Below, piece after piece: positions 1-5,980 of a stretch of DNA of 6,098 nucleotides. The stretch lies in NCBI GenBank assembly GCA_003484865.1, contig DMZT01000369.1:1-6098 (forward strand), given 5' to 3'. Every line of letters starts with the position of its first letter. Positions within the stretch are counted from its first letter, which is position 1. This DNA comes from Stenotrophomonas sp. Its GTDB lineage: Bacteria; Pseudomonadota; Gammaproteobacteria; Xanthomonadales; Xanthomonadaceae. A model generated the notes under the pieces. The model did no database searches, was not told where the DNA came from, and worked only from the letters and a program-made list of their open reading frames with translations. A program made the position numbers and the translations under genes.

Positions 1-7
1 GATCTCG

Positions 8-32
8 GTAGGGCCCGACCGTTGGTCGGGCC
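8..32 (+). repeat. REP palindrome of SMAG type, variant stem, downstream of infB
   Basis: A GTAG head (8-11) is followed by a perfect 9-bp inverted repeat, GGCCCGACC (12-20) and GGTCGGGCC (24-32), around a GTT loop. Architecture and loop match the copies at 5865-6098, but the stem differs in both arms, so pairing is kept. It begins 9 nt beyond the infB stop codon, in what is probably the infB-rbfA spacer. As minus-strand RNA it would form a stable hairpin with no U-run after it, so it fits an mRNA-stabilising or boundary element better than an intrinsic terminator. The family name SMAG is recalled knowledge, not a search result. Confidence 0.8.
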
Positions 33-41
33 ACCGCGACA

Positions 42-2684
42 TTACAGGGTGCGCGGCACTTCGATACGCTCGAAGCACTCGATCTGATCACCCGGCTTGA
101 CGTCGTTGTAAGCCTTCACGCCGATACCGCATTCGGTACCGTTGCGGACTTCTTCGACGTTCTCCTTGAAGCGACGCAGCGATTCCAGCTCGCCTTCGAA
201 GACCACGACGCTGTCGCGCAGGACGCGGATCGGCTTGCTGCGCTTCACCGTACCTTCGATGATCATGCAGCCTGCGACCGCACCGAACTTCGAGCTGCGG
301 AACACATCGCGGACCTGGGCGATACCGATGATCTCTTCGCGGATTTCCACGCCGAGCAGACCGGAGGCCACCTGCTTCACCTGATCGATCACGTCATAGA
401 TGATCGAGAAGTAACGCAGGTCAACGCCGTTGGATTCAATGATGCGACGGGCCGAAGCATCCGCACGCACGTTGAAGCCGATCACGGTGGCCTTGGAGGC
501 AACCGCCGAGTTGGCGTCCGATTCGGTGATGCCGCCCACGCCGGAGTGGATCACGTTGATGCGGATGTCGTCGTTGGACAGCGCGACCAGTGCCTGGCTC
601 AGCGCCTGCACCGAACCCTGCACGTCAGCCTTGATCACCAGGTTCAGCACCTGCTGGCCATCGCCCTTGCCCAGGGTCGCCATGATGTCTTCCATGCGGC
701 TGCCGGCGGACTGCACCAGGCGCGATTCACGGCGCTTGGTTTCGCGCTGCTGCGCAACGTCCTTGGCCAGACGCTCGTCTTCAACCACGACGAAGTCATC
801 ACCGGCATCCGGCACGCCGGACAGACCCAGCACCTGCACCGGAATCGACGGGCCAGCCTGGTCGGGCTGTGCGCCGGTTTCATCGAACAGCGCGCGCACG
901 CGGCCGTACTGGATACCGCAGACCAGGTAATCGCCCTTCTTCAGCGAACCCTGCTGCACCAGCACGGTAGCGATCGGGCCACGGCCCTTGTCCAGCGAGG
1001 ACTCGATGACCACGCCGCTGGCACGACCGTCGGCCACGGCCTTCAGTTCCAGCAGTTCGGCCTGGATCGAGATCGCGTCCAGCAGGTCGTCGATGCCCAG
1101 ACCGGCCTTGGCCGAGATCTCGACCATCTGCACGTCACCACCGAAATCTTCGGAGACGACCTGCTCGGTGAGCAGTTCGTTCTTGACGCGCATCGGATCG
1201 GCGCCGGACTTGTCGATCTTGTTGATCGCCACGATCAGCGGCACACCCGCCGAACGGGCGTGCTGGATGGCTTCCTTGGTCTGCGGCATGACGCCGTCAT
1301 CGGCCGCCACCACCAGCACCACGATGTCGGTCAGCTTGGCACCGCGGGCACGCATGGACGTAAACGCCGCGTGGCCCGGGGTATCCAGGAAGCTGATCAC
1401 GCCCTTCGGCGTTTCAACGTGGTACGCACCGATGTGCTGGGTGATGCCACCGGCTTCGCCCGTGGCGACCTTGGTGCGGCGGATGTAATCCAGCAGCGAG
1501 GTCTTGCCGTGATCGACGTGGCCCATGATGGTGACCACCGGCGGACGTGCCACCGGCTCGCCCTGGTTGCCACCGGCCAGCGCCAGCAGCGCGTCTTCGG
1601 CGTCGTTGGTGTTGGCACGGATCACGTTGTGGCCGAGTTCTTCGGTCACCAGCGCGGCAGTGTCATGGTCGATGGTCTGGGTGATGGTCGCCATGACGCC
1701 CATCTTGAACAGCGCCTTGACCACATCGCCGCCCTTGACGGCCAGCTTCTGGGCCAGATCGGCGACGGTGATGGTGTCGCCGATGGTGACGTCACGCACG
1801 ATCGGCGCGACCGGACGTTCGAACCCATGGGCACCACCGCCGCTGCGCGACTGGTTGATGTCACGGCGGCTGCCGTGCTGCACGCGCCCGGTCGGACGAC
1901 CGCGCGAGTTGCTGTTGTTGCCGCGGCGGGCACGATCGGCGGCCGACAGATGCAGCTGACCGGCGAAGCGGTTGCCACCATCGTCGTCGCGCTTGGCGCC
2001 CGGACGGTTGTTGTTGTTGTTCGAGTTGCGATCGTCCGAACGCGGTGCCGGACGGGCAGCCGACGGTGCAGCCGGACGCGCATTGCGGGCCGGTGCATCG
2101 GCAGCAGCCGGCTTGGCGGCAACCGGGGCCGGGGCCGGCGGTGCGTTCTTGGCCGCTTCTGCAGCGGCTTCGGCCGCCTTGCGCTCGGCTTCGGCACGCT
2201 CCTTGGCGTCGATCTCTTCCTGACGCTTGCGGGCGATTTCTTCATCGCGCGCACGGTCCTTCTCGGCCAGTGCGCGCTGCTCGTCCAGATTGCGCTGGCG
2301 GGATTCCTCCAGCTTGCGCAGGATGTCGGCGCGCTCCTCATCCGCGGTCATCGGCTTGCCGCTGGCGTCCTTCATGTAGGTACGCTTCTGGCGCACTTCC
2401 ACGTTGACGGTGGTCTTGCTGCGGCCGGCGCTGACGGTCACTTCCTGCAACTTGCGACGGTTCAGGGTGATCTTCTTGGCGGCCTCGTCATTGCTCTCGA
2501 CGGGCTGCTCGGTCTTGCCGTGCGAACGACGAAGGAAGCCCAGGAGCTTCACCTTCTCGGTACTGGTCACGACCTGGTCGGGACCGCTGAACTTCATGCC
2601 GGCTTCGGCAAGTTGTACGAGCAGTTTATCGACCGGGGTGTTGACCAGTTCGGCAAGCTTGCGGATGGTGGTTTGCTGCGACAT
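42..2684 (-). CDS. infB: Translation initiation factor IF2
   Basis: IF2 is the GTPase that delivers fMet-tRNA to the 30S subunit and promotes 50S joining. The 880-residue protein has a complete domain set. An IF2_N domain (about 1-52) is followed by an IF2-associated segment (about 70-105), then a charged helical stretch rich in Glu, Arg and Ala (about 112-180). An Ala/Pro/Arg/Asn/Gly linker (about 180-290, with five Asn in a row at 222-226) leads to a second IF2_N-like domain (about 295-350). The GTPase domain shows G1 GHVDHGKT (388-395), G2 GGITQHIGA (412-420), G3 DTPGH (434-438), G4 NKID (488-491) and G5 SAK (524-526). The beta-barrel domain II, domain III and the C-terminal fMet-tRNA-binding domain (ending IEVPRTL) follow. 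The ATG start has AGGA five bases upstream (2690-2693). It is last of the three operon genes seen here, 95 bp after nusA. No truncation or lost motif was seen. Confidence 0.98.
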   Translation of the reverse strand: MSQQTTIRKLAELVNTPVDKLLVQLAEAGMKFSGPDQVVTSTEKVKLLGFLRRSHGKTEQPVESNDEAAKKITLNRRKLQEVTVSAGRSKTTVNVEVRQKRTYMKDASGKPMTADEERADILRKLEESRQRNLDEQRALAEKDRARDEEIARKRQEEIDAKERAEAERKAAEAAAEAAKNAPPAPAPVAAKPAAADAPARNARPAAPSAARPAPRSDDRNSNNNNNRPGAKRDDDGGNRFAGQLHLSAADRARRGNNSNSRGRPTGRVQHGSRRDINQSRSGGGAHGFERPVAPIVRDVTIGDTITVADLAQKLAVKGGDVVKALFKMGVMATITQTIDHDTAALVTEELGHNVIRANTNDAEDALLALAGGNQGEPVARPPVVTIMGHVDHGKTSLLDYIRRTKVATGEAGGITQHIGAYHVETPKGVISFLDTPGHAAFTSMRARGAKLTDIVVLVVAADDGVMPQTKEAIQHARSAGVPLIVAINKIDKSGADPMRVKNELLTEQVVSEDFGGDVQMVEISAKAGLGIDDLLDAISIQAELLELKAVADGRASGVVIESSLDKGRGPIATVLVQQGSLKKGDYLVCGIQYGRVRALFDETGAQPDQAGPSIPVQVLGLSGVPDAGDDFVVVEDERLAKDVAQQRETKRRESRLVQSAGSRMEDIMATLGKGDGQQVLNLVIKADVQGSVQALSQALVALSNDDIRINVIHSGVGGITESDANSAVASKATVIGFNVRADASARRIIESNGVDLRYFSIIYDVIDQVKQVASGLLGVEIREEIIGIAQVRDVFRSSKFGAVAGCMIIEGTVKRSKPIRVLRDSVVVFEGELESLRRFKENVEEVRNGTECGIGVKAYNDVKPGDQIECFERIEVPRTL
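2007..2021 (-). repeat. Trinucleotide (AAC)5 run inside infB
   Basis: Five identical GTT triplets on the + strand read as five consecutive AAC (Asn) codons, residues 222-226 of IF2. They lie in the low-complexity linker between the N-terminal helical region and the GTPase domain. The same codon used five times makes it a simple-sequence tract whose copy number can change without shifting frame. The linker is unlikely to need a fixed length. Confidence 0.8.
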
Positions 2685-2744
2685 TCGGATCCTATGATCT
2701 GGTTGGCGCTCCCTCGAAACGTGCGAAGGCAGCGCGGAGTCTAA

Positions 2745-2763
2745 GCCCTGAGCGGGTCAGGGC
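2745..2763 (-). other. Hairpin in the nusA-infB spacer
   Basis: A perfect 7-bp inverted repeat (GCCCTGA/TCAGGGC) with a 5-nt loop lies 16 nt past the nusA stop and about 60 nt before the infB start. On the transcribed (minus) strand it is followed by TTAGACTCC, not a U-run, so it is not a convincing intrinsic terminator. It could be an RNA-processing or stability element that sets the ratio of NusA to IF2; that role is inference. Confidence 0.5.
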
Positions 2764-2779
2764 ACTGTTCATCGCTGGC

Positions 2780-4291
2780 TCATTCGCCGCGCTCCAGGCG
2801 GGCGATCTCCTCGGCTCGGGCGGCAAGGATCAGGGCGGCGGCGCGCTCCTGGTCCATGTCCTCGATGCCGAACTCGAGGATCTCGTCGGCGGCCAGGTCC
2901 GACAGGTCCTCACTGGTACGCACGCCGTGACCGGCCAGGGCGTAGGCAGTTGCCTCGTCCATGCCTTCCAGGGCGAGCAGGTCTTCCGACGGCGAACCGT
3001 CCTCCAGACCTTCTTCCACCGCCAGCGCTTCGTTGAGCAGCGCATCGCGGGCACGGGCACGCAGCTCTTCGACGATGTCTTCGTCGAAGCCTTCCACGGC
3101 CAGCAGTTCGCCGACCGGGACGTAGGCGATTTCTTCCACGGTGTTGAAGCCTTCGGTCACCAGGATGGCGGCGATTTCTTCATCCACTTCCAGCTTGTCC
3201 ATGAACAGCTGACGGGCAACGCCCTGCTCTGCCTCGGACTTGGCGGTCACCTGGTCCTGGGTCATCACATTGAGCTGCCAACCGGTCAGGCGGCTGGCAA
3301 GACGGACGTTCTGGCCGCCCTTGCCGATAGCCTGGGCCAGGCGCTCTTCCGCCACGGCCAGGTCCATCGAGTGTTTTTCTTCATCGACGATGATCGACTG
3401 CACTTCCGCCGGCGCCATCGCATTGATGACGAAGTTGGCGGGGTTCTCGTTCCAGAGCACGATGTCCACGCGCTCGCCATTGAGCTCGTTGGACACGGCC
3501 TGCACGCGCGAACCGCGCATGCCGATGCAGGCACCGATCGGATCGGTACGCGAATCGTGGGCCAGCACGGCGATCTTGGCGCGGTCGCCCGGATCACGTG
3601 CACAGGCCTTGATCTCGACCAGGCCCTGGCCGACTTCCGGCACTTCGAGCTTGAACAGTTCGATCATGAATTCCGGGGCGGCGCGGCTGATGAACAGCTG
3701 CGGGCCACGCGGTTCCGAACGGACTTCGGCCAGGTAACCGCGCACGCGGTCGCCAGCGCGCAGTACGTCGCGCGGAATGCCCTTGTCCTTCGGAATGAAG
3801 GCCTCGGCGTTGCCGCCCAGGTCCACATAGATGTTGCCGCGCTCGGCGCGCTTGACCACACCGGTGACCAGTTCGCCGACACGATCCTTCCACGCATCGA
3901 CCACCTGCTGACGCTCGGCCTCGCGCACGCGCTGGACGATCACCTGCTTGGCGGCCTGTGCGGCGATACGGCCGAAGTCCGGGTTCTCGATCTGCTCTTC
4001 GATGAAATCGCCGACTTCCACGCCGTCGGCTTCATCGATGGCGTCCATCAGACGGATCTGGCGGTCCGGGGACTCCATGACCACGTCATCGGCCACCACT
4101 TCCCAGCGGCGGAATGTTTCGTAGTTGCCGTCCTTGTGGTCGATCGACACACGGGCCAGCACTTCTTCTTCCGGGTAACGCTTTTTGGCAGCCGAAGCCA
4201 ACGCTGCCTCGATGGCATCGAAGATGACTTCGCGCGGGACGCCTTTTTCGTTGGCGACCGCATCCACTACCAGCAAAAGTTCCTTGCTCAT
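2780..4291 (-). CDS. nusA: Transcription termination/antitermination factor NusA
   Basis: NusA binds RNA polymerase and nascent RNA, enhances pausing and intrinsic termination, and joins antitermination complexes on rRNA operons. The 503-residue protein has all expected parts in order: an N-terminal polymerase-binding domain (about 1-127), an S1 RNA-binding domain (about 135-200), KH1 with the GxxG loop GMRG at 257-260, and KH2 with GKGG at 323-326. Two C-terminal acidic repeats follow (about 365-415 and 435-490), the arrangement usual in gammaproteobacteria. The reading frame is open well upstream, but the ATG at 4291 is chosen because MSKELLLVVDAVANEKGV is the typical NusA N-terminus. GGAG (4299-4302) lies 7 nt upstream, overlapping the end of rimP. 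Only 4 nt separate the rimP stop from this start, so translational coupling with rimP is likely. No anomalies were seen. Confidence 0.98.
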   Translation of the reverse strand: MSKELLLVVDAVANEKGVPREVIFDAIEAALASAAKKRYPEEEVLARVSIDHKDGNYETFRRWEVVADDVVMESPDRQIRLMDAIDEADGVEVGDFIEEQIENPDFGRIAAQAAKQVIVQRVREAERQQVVDAWKDRVGELVTGVVKRAERGNIYVDLGGNAEAFIPKDKGIPRDVLRAGDRVRGYLAEVRSEPRGPQLFISRAAPEFMIELFKLEVPEVGQGLVEIKACARDPGDRAKIAVLAHDSRTDPIGACIGMRGSRVQAVSNELNGERVDIVLWNENPANFVINAMAPAEVQSIIVDEEKHSMDLAVAEERLAQAIGKGGQNVRLASRLTGWQLNVMTQDQVTAKSEAEQGVARQLFMDKLEVDEEIAAILVTEGFNTVEEIAYVPVGELLAVEGFDEDIVEELRARARDALLNEALAVEEGLEDGSPSEDLLALEGMDEATAYALAGHGVRTSEDLSDLAADEILEFGIEDMDQERAAALILAARAEEIARLERGE

Positions 4292-4295
4292 TGGC

Positions 4296-4886
4296 TCACT
4301 CCGCGCGCGGCTTTTTGGCCGCCGGCTCGTTGGATGGTTTCTTGTTCGCCTTGCCACCCTGTTTGGGTGCCGGGCCAGTCGGTTTGGTCGGAGCCAGGCC
4401 GAGGGCGGCCCAGTCCGGCATGATGCGCGCCTTGTCGATGTTCTCGATGTCGGCGGTAAACGGGGCATTGTCGACCTTGAAGGTGACCGTGCCTTGTTCG
4501 ATATCCACGGCGAGGATCTCGCCCTGCAGACGGCGGCGGCCATCCTGCGGCAGGCTCAGCGTCACCTTGGCGGATTCGCCGATGGCGCGCTCGAACTGGT
4601 CGCCGGTGAACAGCGGGCGGTCCACGCCCGGCGAAGACACTTCCAGCGTGTAGTTCGCCGTGATCGGGTCTTCGACGTCCAGCTGGGCAGACACTTCGCG
4701 GCTGACACGTTCGCAGTCGTCGATGTTGACGATGCGCTCGGGCTGTTCGGCCAGCGGCACGTCGATGTACAGGCGCAGCGTGGCACCACCCGGGGCGGTG
4801 AGATATTCCACGCCCAGCAGCTCGAGACCCAGCGACTGAACGGTGGGGGCGAGCAGATTCGCGATTTCGGTTGCCTTGTCGCTCAC
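4296..4886 (-). CDS. rimP: Ribosome maturation factor RimP
   Basis: RimP is needed for efficient maturation of the 30S ribosomal subunit. The 196-residue protein shows the RimP N-terminal domain (about 9-87) and a C-terminal SH3-like domain (about 90-160). The conserved [12 protein letters not shown] segment (81-92) joins them. Residues from about 165 on form a Lys/Pro/Ala-rich, probably disordered tail. The start chosen is the GTG at 4884-4886, giving (M)[11 protein letters not shown] as in xanthomonad RimP proteins, with AAGG six bases upstream. An in-frame ATG at 4932-4934 has a stronger ribosome-binding sequence (GGAAGG, 6 nt away). It would add 16 residues ([16 protein letters not shown]), so the start is not certain. 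First gene of the rimP-nusA-infB operon. Confidence 0.95.
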   Translation of the reverse strand: MSDKATEIANLLAPTVQSLGLELLGVEYLTAPGGATLRLYIDVPLAEQPERIVNIDDCERVSREVSAQLDVEDPITANYTLEVSSPGVDRPLFTGDQFERAIGESAKVTLSLPQDGRRRLQGEILAVDIEQGTVTFKVDNAPFTADIENIDKARIMPDWAALGLAPTKPTGPAPKQGGKANKKPSNEPAAKKPRAE

Positions 4887-4921
4887 AGTCGGCCTTGATT
4901 CGTTGAAAAGAAATACGGGTC

Positions 4922-4946
4922 TGGTCCGTTGCATGGACCACCTTCC
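4922..4946 (-). promoter_or_regulatory. Strong Shine-Dalgarno plus hairpin presenting an alternative rimP ATG
   Basis: On the minus strand GGAAGG (4941-4946) precedes a 6-bp stem, TGGTCC (4935-4940) with GGACCA (4922-4927). Its 7-nt loop begins with ATG (4932-4934). That ATG is in frame with rimP, 16 codons upstream of the GTG start, with no stop between. The SD-to-ATG distance is 6 nt. It could be the real rimP start, a second start, or a fortuitous arrangement. Confidence 0.4.
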
Positions 4947-4950
4947 GGAA

Positions 4951-4975
4951 ACAACAAAGGGCCCGTTGGGCCCCT
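4951..4975 (-). terminator. Intrinsic terminator in the rimP leader (attenuator candidate)
   Basis: On the minus strand AGGGGCCC and GGGCCCTT form an 8-bp stem (one G-U pair) around an AAC loop, followed by a T-rich tract (TTTGTTGTTT; the tail runs on to about 4949). The hairpin core is 4959-4973. It sits only about 65 nt upstream of the rimP GTG and downstream of the likely promoter. Transcripts must therefore read through it to reach rimP, nusA and infB. The same hairpin on the + strand lacks a U-run. Confidence 0.75.
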
Positions 4976-5155
4976 GTCCGGTACAACTCCGGTCATGCTG
5001 GATTCCGGTGCAGAGACGCACGTGGTGCGTTCCTGCGAGCCCAGCGTTCCGGGGGTCACGGCGGCCTGGGTACAGGTTGCCGTTCCTGGAAGCCGGTTGC
5101 GGGGCCTGTTCATATCCGTTGAGAGGAGATGAGTAGACAGTCCGCTAAGCCACTG

Positions 5156-5184
5156 ATGATAGCCGTTGCACCGCGCTGGTGCAA
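5156..5184 (-). promoter_or_regulatory. Sigma70-type promoter for rimP-nusA-infB
   Basis: On the minus strand, -35 TTGCAC (5179-5184) and -10 TATCAT (5156-5161, 5 of 6 matches to consensus) are separated by exactly 17 bp. The -35 hexamer and spacer length equal those of the tRNA-fMet promoter at 5799-5827. The predicted start is near 5150. No other comparable promoter was found between the tRNA terminator and rimP. Confidence 0.6.
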
Positions 5185-5189
5185 TGGCT
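5161..5189. promoter_or_regulatory. Operator-like inverted repeat over the rimP promoter
   Basis: A 12-bp inverted repeat with a 5-bp centre: AGCCGTTGCACC (5161-5172) against GGTGCAATGGCT (5178-5189), with one G-T pair. The dyad covers the -35 element, the whole spacer and the edge of the -10. That placement suits a repressor site. In RNA it would be a strong hairpin, but neither strand has a following U-run, so a terminator is less likely. The binding protein is unknown. Confidence 0.45.
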
Positions 5190-5223
5190 GGGGTGGCTGC
5201 TGGCGCCTCTATTCGGAAAGCTG

Positions 5224-5239
5224 AACGGCAAAAGCCGTT
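5224..5239. other. Hairpin, weak terminator-like
   Basis: AACGGC and GCCGTT form a perfect 6-bp stem around AAAA. On the + strand it is followed by GTTTCATCC, a poor U-tract. On the minus strand the hairpin is followed by CAGCTTTCC. It could be a weak terminator or insulator just upstream of the rimP promoter, but the tail is not convincing. Confidence 0.3.
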
Positions 5240-5331
5240 GTTTCATCCTTCGGCGCGGACATCGGTATGGGCAGGTCCGCGGGACGCGCCGTGACCCCCG
5301 CTCCGCGGCCCGGCCCAGCGGCTGGCGGCTG

Positions 5332-5345
5332 TGCGTTCGAACGCA
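5332..5345. repeat. 14-bp perfect palindrome
   Basis: TGCGTTCGAACGCA is fully self-complementary and lies directly against the 8-bp-stem hairpin that starts at 5346. It is operator-like in symmetry, but no promoter was recognised beside it. Confidence 0.5.
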
Positions 5346-5364
5346 TGCGAGGCAGTGCCTCGCA
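5346..5364. repeat. Inverted repeat, 8-bp stem
   Basis: TGCGAGGC and GCCTCGCA are perfect arms around a 3-nt loop (AGT). There is no U-run on either side. It is part of the cluster of palindromes in the gene-free stretch. Confidence 0.5.
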
Positions 5365-5394
5365 AGCAATGCGCCCTCACCCTTGGGGGCTCAT

Positions 5395-5414
5395 GGGCGA
5401 CATCCATGTCGCCC
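5395..5414. repeat. Inverted repeat, 9-bp stem
   Basis: GGGCGACAT and ATGTCGCCC are perfect arms separated only by CC. It is the strongest palindrome of the gene-free stretch and has no U-run. Near-perfect structure without a gene nearby is what a dispersed repeat or structured RNA would show. Confidence 0.5.
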
Positions 5415-5596
5415 CAATGGTCCCGCCAACCTGCCCACACCGCTGCCTACGGACATGGCTGGGCAGTCACTGAAGTTGCAAGCAAAGGCGGGGCAACATG
5501 TCACGCGACGACGTGTTATTGACGCTGACTGGCTGTCGAGCATCGTCGCCGCAGCCGCCATCGCCCCGCTCCGCCGACCTTCCACTGTCATGCCCC

Positions 5597-5640
5597 GTTG
5601 CCGTTGCCGTTGCCGTTGCCATGCCATGCCATGCCATGCC
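5597..5640. repeat. Compound microsatellite: (GTTGCC)4 then (ATGCC)4
   Basis: Four perfect 6-bp units (5597-5620) abut four perfect 5-bp units (5621-5640). Both units share TGCC, and a single ATGCC also occurs at 5590-5594. The tract ends 6 bp from the U-tract of the tRNA-fMet terminator. It is noncoding as far as can be seen. Likely generated by replication slippage, with variable copy number between strains. Confidence 0.9.
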
Positions 5641-5646
5641 ATAACG

Positions 5647-5674
5647 AAAAAAGCGACCTCGTTGCCGAGATCGC
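5647..5674 (-). terminator. Intrinsic terminator of tRNA-fMet
   Basis: On the minus strand GCGATCTCG (5666-5674) pairs with CGAGGTCGC (5653-5661) over 9 bp, with one G-U, around a GCAA tetraloop. Six U follow (5647-5652). AAAAG before the stem can pair with part of the U-tract. It lies 37 nt past the tRNA 3' end, so most tRNA transcripts should stop here and not continue into rimP. Read on the + strand the tail is C then four T, so weak bidirectional action is possible. Confidence 0.9.
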
Positions 5675-5710
5675 CTTTTCGTCTACTGCATCTGCACTGC
5701 AGATTTTCTG

Positions 5711-5787
5711 TGGTAGCGGGGGCAGGATTTGAACCTGCGACCTTCGGGTTATGAGCCCGACGAGCTGCCAGACTGCTCCACCCCGCA
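5711..5787 (-). tRNA. Initiator tRNA-fMet (CAT anticodon)
   Basis: A full 77-nt cloverleaf with encoded CCA. The anticodon CAT lies at 5751-5753, in a 7-nt loop closed by a stem with three consecutive G-C pairs (GGG/CCC), the initiator hallmark. Position 1 (U) and position 72 (U) do not pair, the second initiator feature (E. coli has C1/A72). The D stem has the A11-U24 pair typical of bacterial initiators. The T arm has GCAGG/CCTGC around TTCAAAT. It supplies the fMet-tRNA that IF2, encoded downstream, delivers to the ribosome; the position corresponds to metY of E. coli. Confidence 0.97.
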
Positions 5788-5798
5788 GCAGAAGCGGA

Positions 5799-5827
5799 AT
5801 TGTAAGGGAGTTTTCACTACCGTGCAA
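5799..5827 (-). promoter_or_regulatory. Sigma70-type promoter of tRNA-fMet
   Basis: On the minus strand, -35 TTGCAC (5822-5827) and -10 TACAAT (5799-5804, 5 of 6 to consensus) have a 17-bp spacer. The predicted start is around 5792-5794, leaving a 5' leader of only a few nucleotides for RNase P. The stretch after the -10 begins TCCGC, a GC-rich discriminator as expected of stable-RNA promoters under stringent control. Confidence 0.85.
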
Positions 5828-5864
5828 CCCCCTTGTGAAACATATCGTTCGACGTCCAGGAAAG

Positions 5865-5890
5865 GCAGCCGACCAACGGTCGGCTCTACC
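5865..5890 (-). repeat. REP palindrome of SMAG type, copy 1
   Basis: Arms AGCCGACC (5867-5874) and GGTCGGCT (5878-5885) surround an AAC loop, followed by CTACC. Read on the minus strand this is a GTAG head followed by an 8-bp stem. It lies about 40 bp upstream of the tRNA -35. The 26 bp here are identical to 5975-6000. Confidence 0.85.
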
Positions 5891-5901
5891 GAAAGGTCCG
5901 A

Positions 5902-5980
5902 AGCAGCCGGAGCAGCCGGAGCAGCCGGAGCAGCTGGAGCAGCTGGAGCAGCTGGAGCAGCTGGAGCAGCTGGAGCAGCC
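5902..5980. repeat. 9-bp tandem array between two REP palindromes
   Basis: Three units AGCAGCCGG (5902-5928) are followed by five units AGCAGCTGG (5929-5973). A ninth unit (5974-5980) begins identically and runs straight into the next REP palindrome. All units within each block are exact. The unit resembles the tail end of the adjoining REP. The array gives open frames of Ala/Gly or Ser/Cys repeats, which are not regarded as genes. Confidence 0.9.

Larger units (their letters stand above)
4887..5150 (-). promoter_or_regulatory. Probable 5' leader of the rimP-nusA-infB mRNA
   Basis: If transcription starts just downstream of the promoter at 5156-5184, the mRNA has a leader of roughly 265 nt before the rimP GTG. 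An intrinsic terminator (4951-4975) lies inside it, leaving about 200 nt upstream that could fold alternatively. One possible competing pairing is GGCCCC (complement of 5101-5106) with the GGGGCC 5' arm of the terminator (complement of 4969-4974). In GC-rich DNA such matches can be chance. Other small structures include a 6-bp stem at 5016-5030. Leaders of rimP containing premature terminators are known in enterobacteria; that this one works the same way is inference. Confidence 0.5.
5190..5590. other. Gene-free stretch between the tRNA unit and the rimP promoter
   Basis: About 400 bp with no supportable coding region. The open frames here are short or Arg/Cys/Pro/His-rich in the manner of noncoding GC-rich DNA, lack ribosome-binding sites and show no recognisable domain. 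The stretch holds several inverted repeats: 5224-5239, 5255-5260 with 5275-5280, 5332-5345, 5346-5364 and 5395-5414. No tRNA, rRNA or known riboswitch was recognised. It may be a dispersed intergenic element or an unidentified RNA; neither is shown. Confidence 0.6.

Noticed and set aside
546..2744. 732-codon open frame on the + strand antisense to infB
   Set aside because: It lies wholly opposite a complete, motif-verified IF2 gene. Its His/Gly/Arg/Val-rich composition and lack of any domain fit a GC-driven shadow frame.
2685..2744. Separate promoter for infB in the nusA-infB spacer
   Set aside because: The best -10-like hexamer on the minus strand has no acceptable -35 at a proper distance.
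2927..4423. 498-codon open frame on the + strand antisense to nusA
   Set aside because: Same reason: it mirrors a complete NusA gene, is His/Asp/Gln-rich and has no recognisable domain or convincing start.
5224..5250. Intrinsic terminator on the + strand
   Set aside because: The stem is only 6 bp and the tail GTTTCATCC is too poor in U. There is also no + strand gene upstream to terminate.
5179..5754. 191-codon + strand frame over the gene-free stretch
   Set aside because: It passes through the microsatellite, the terminator and into the tRNA. Its composition is that of noncoding GC-rich DNA, and it has no ribosome-binding site.
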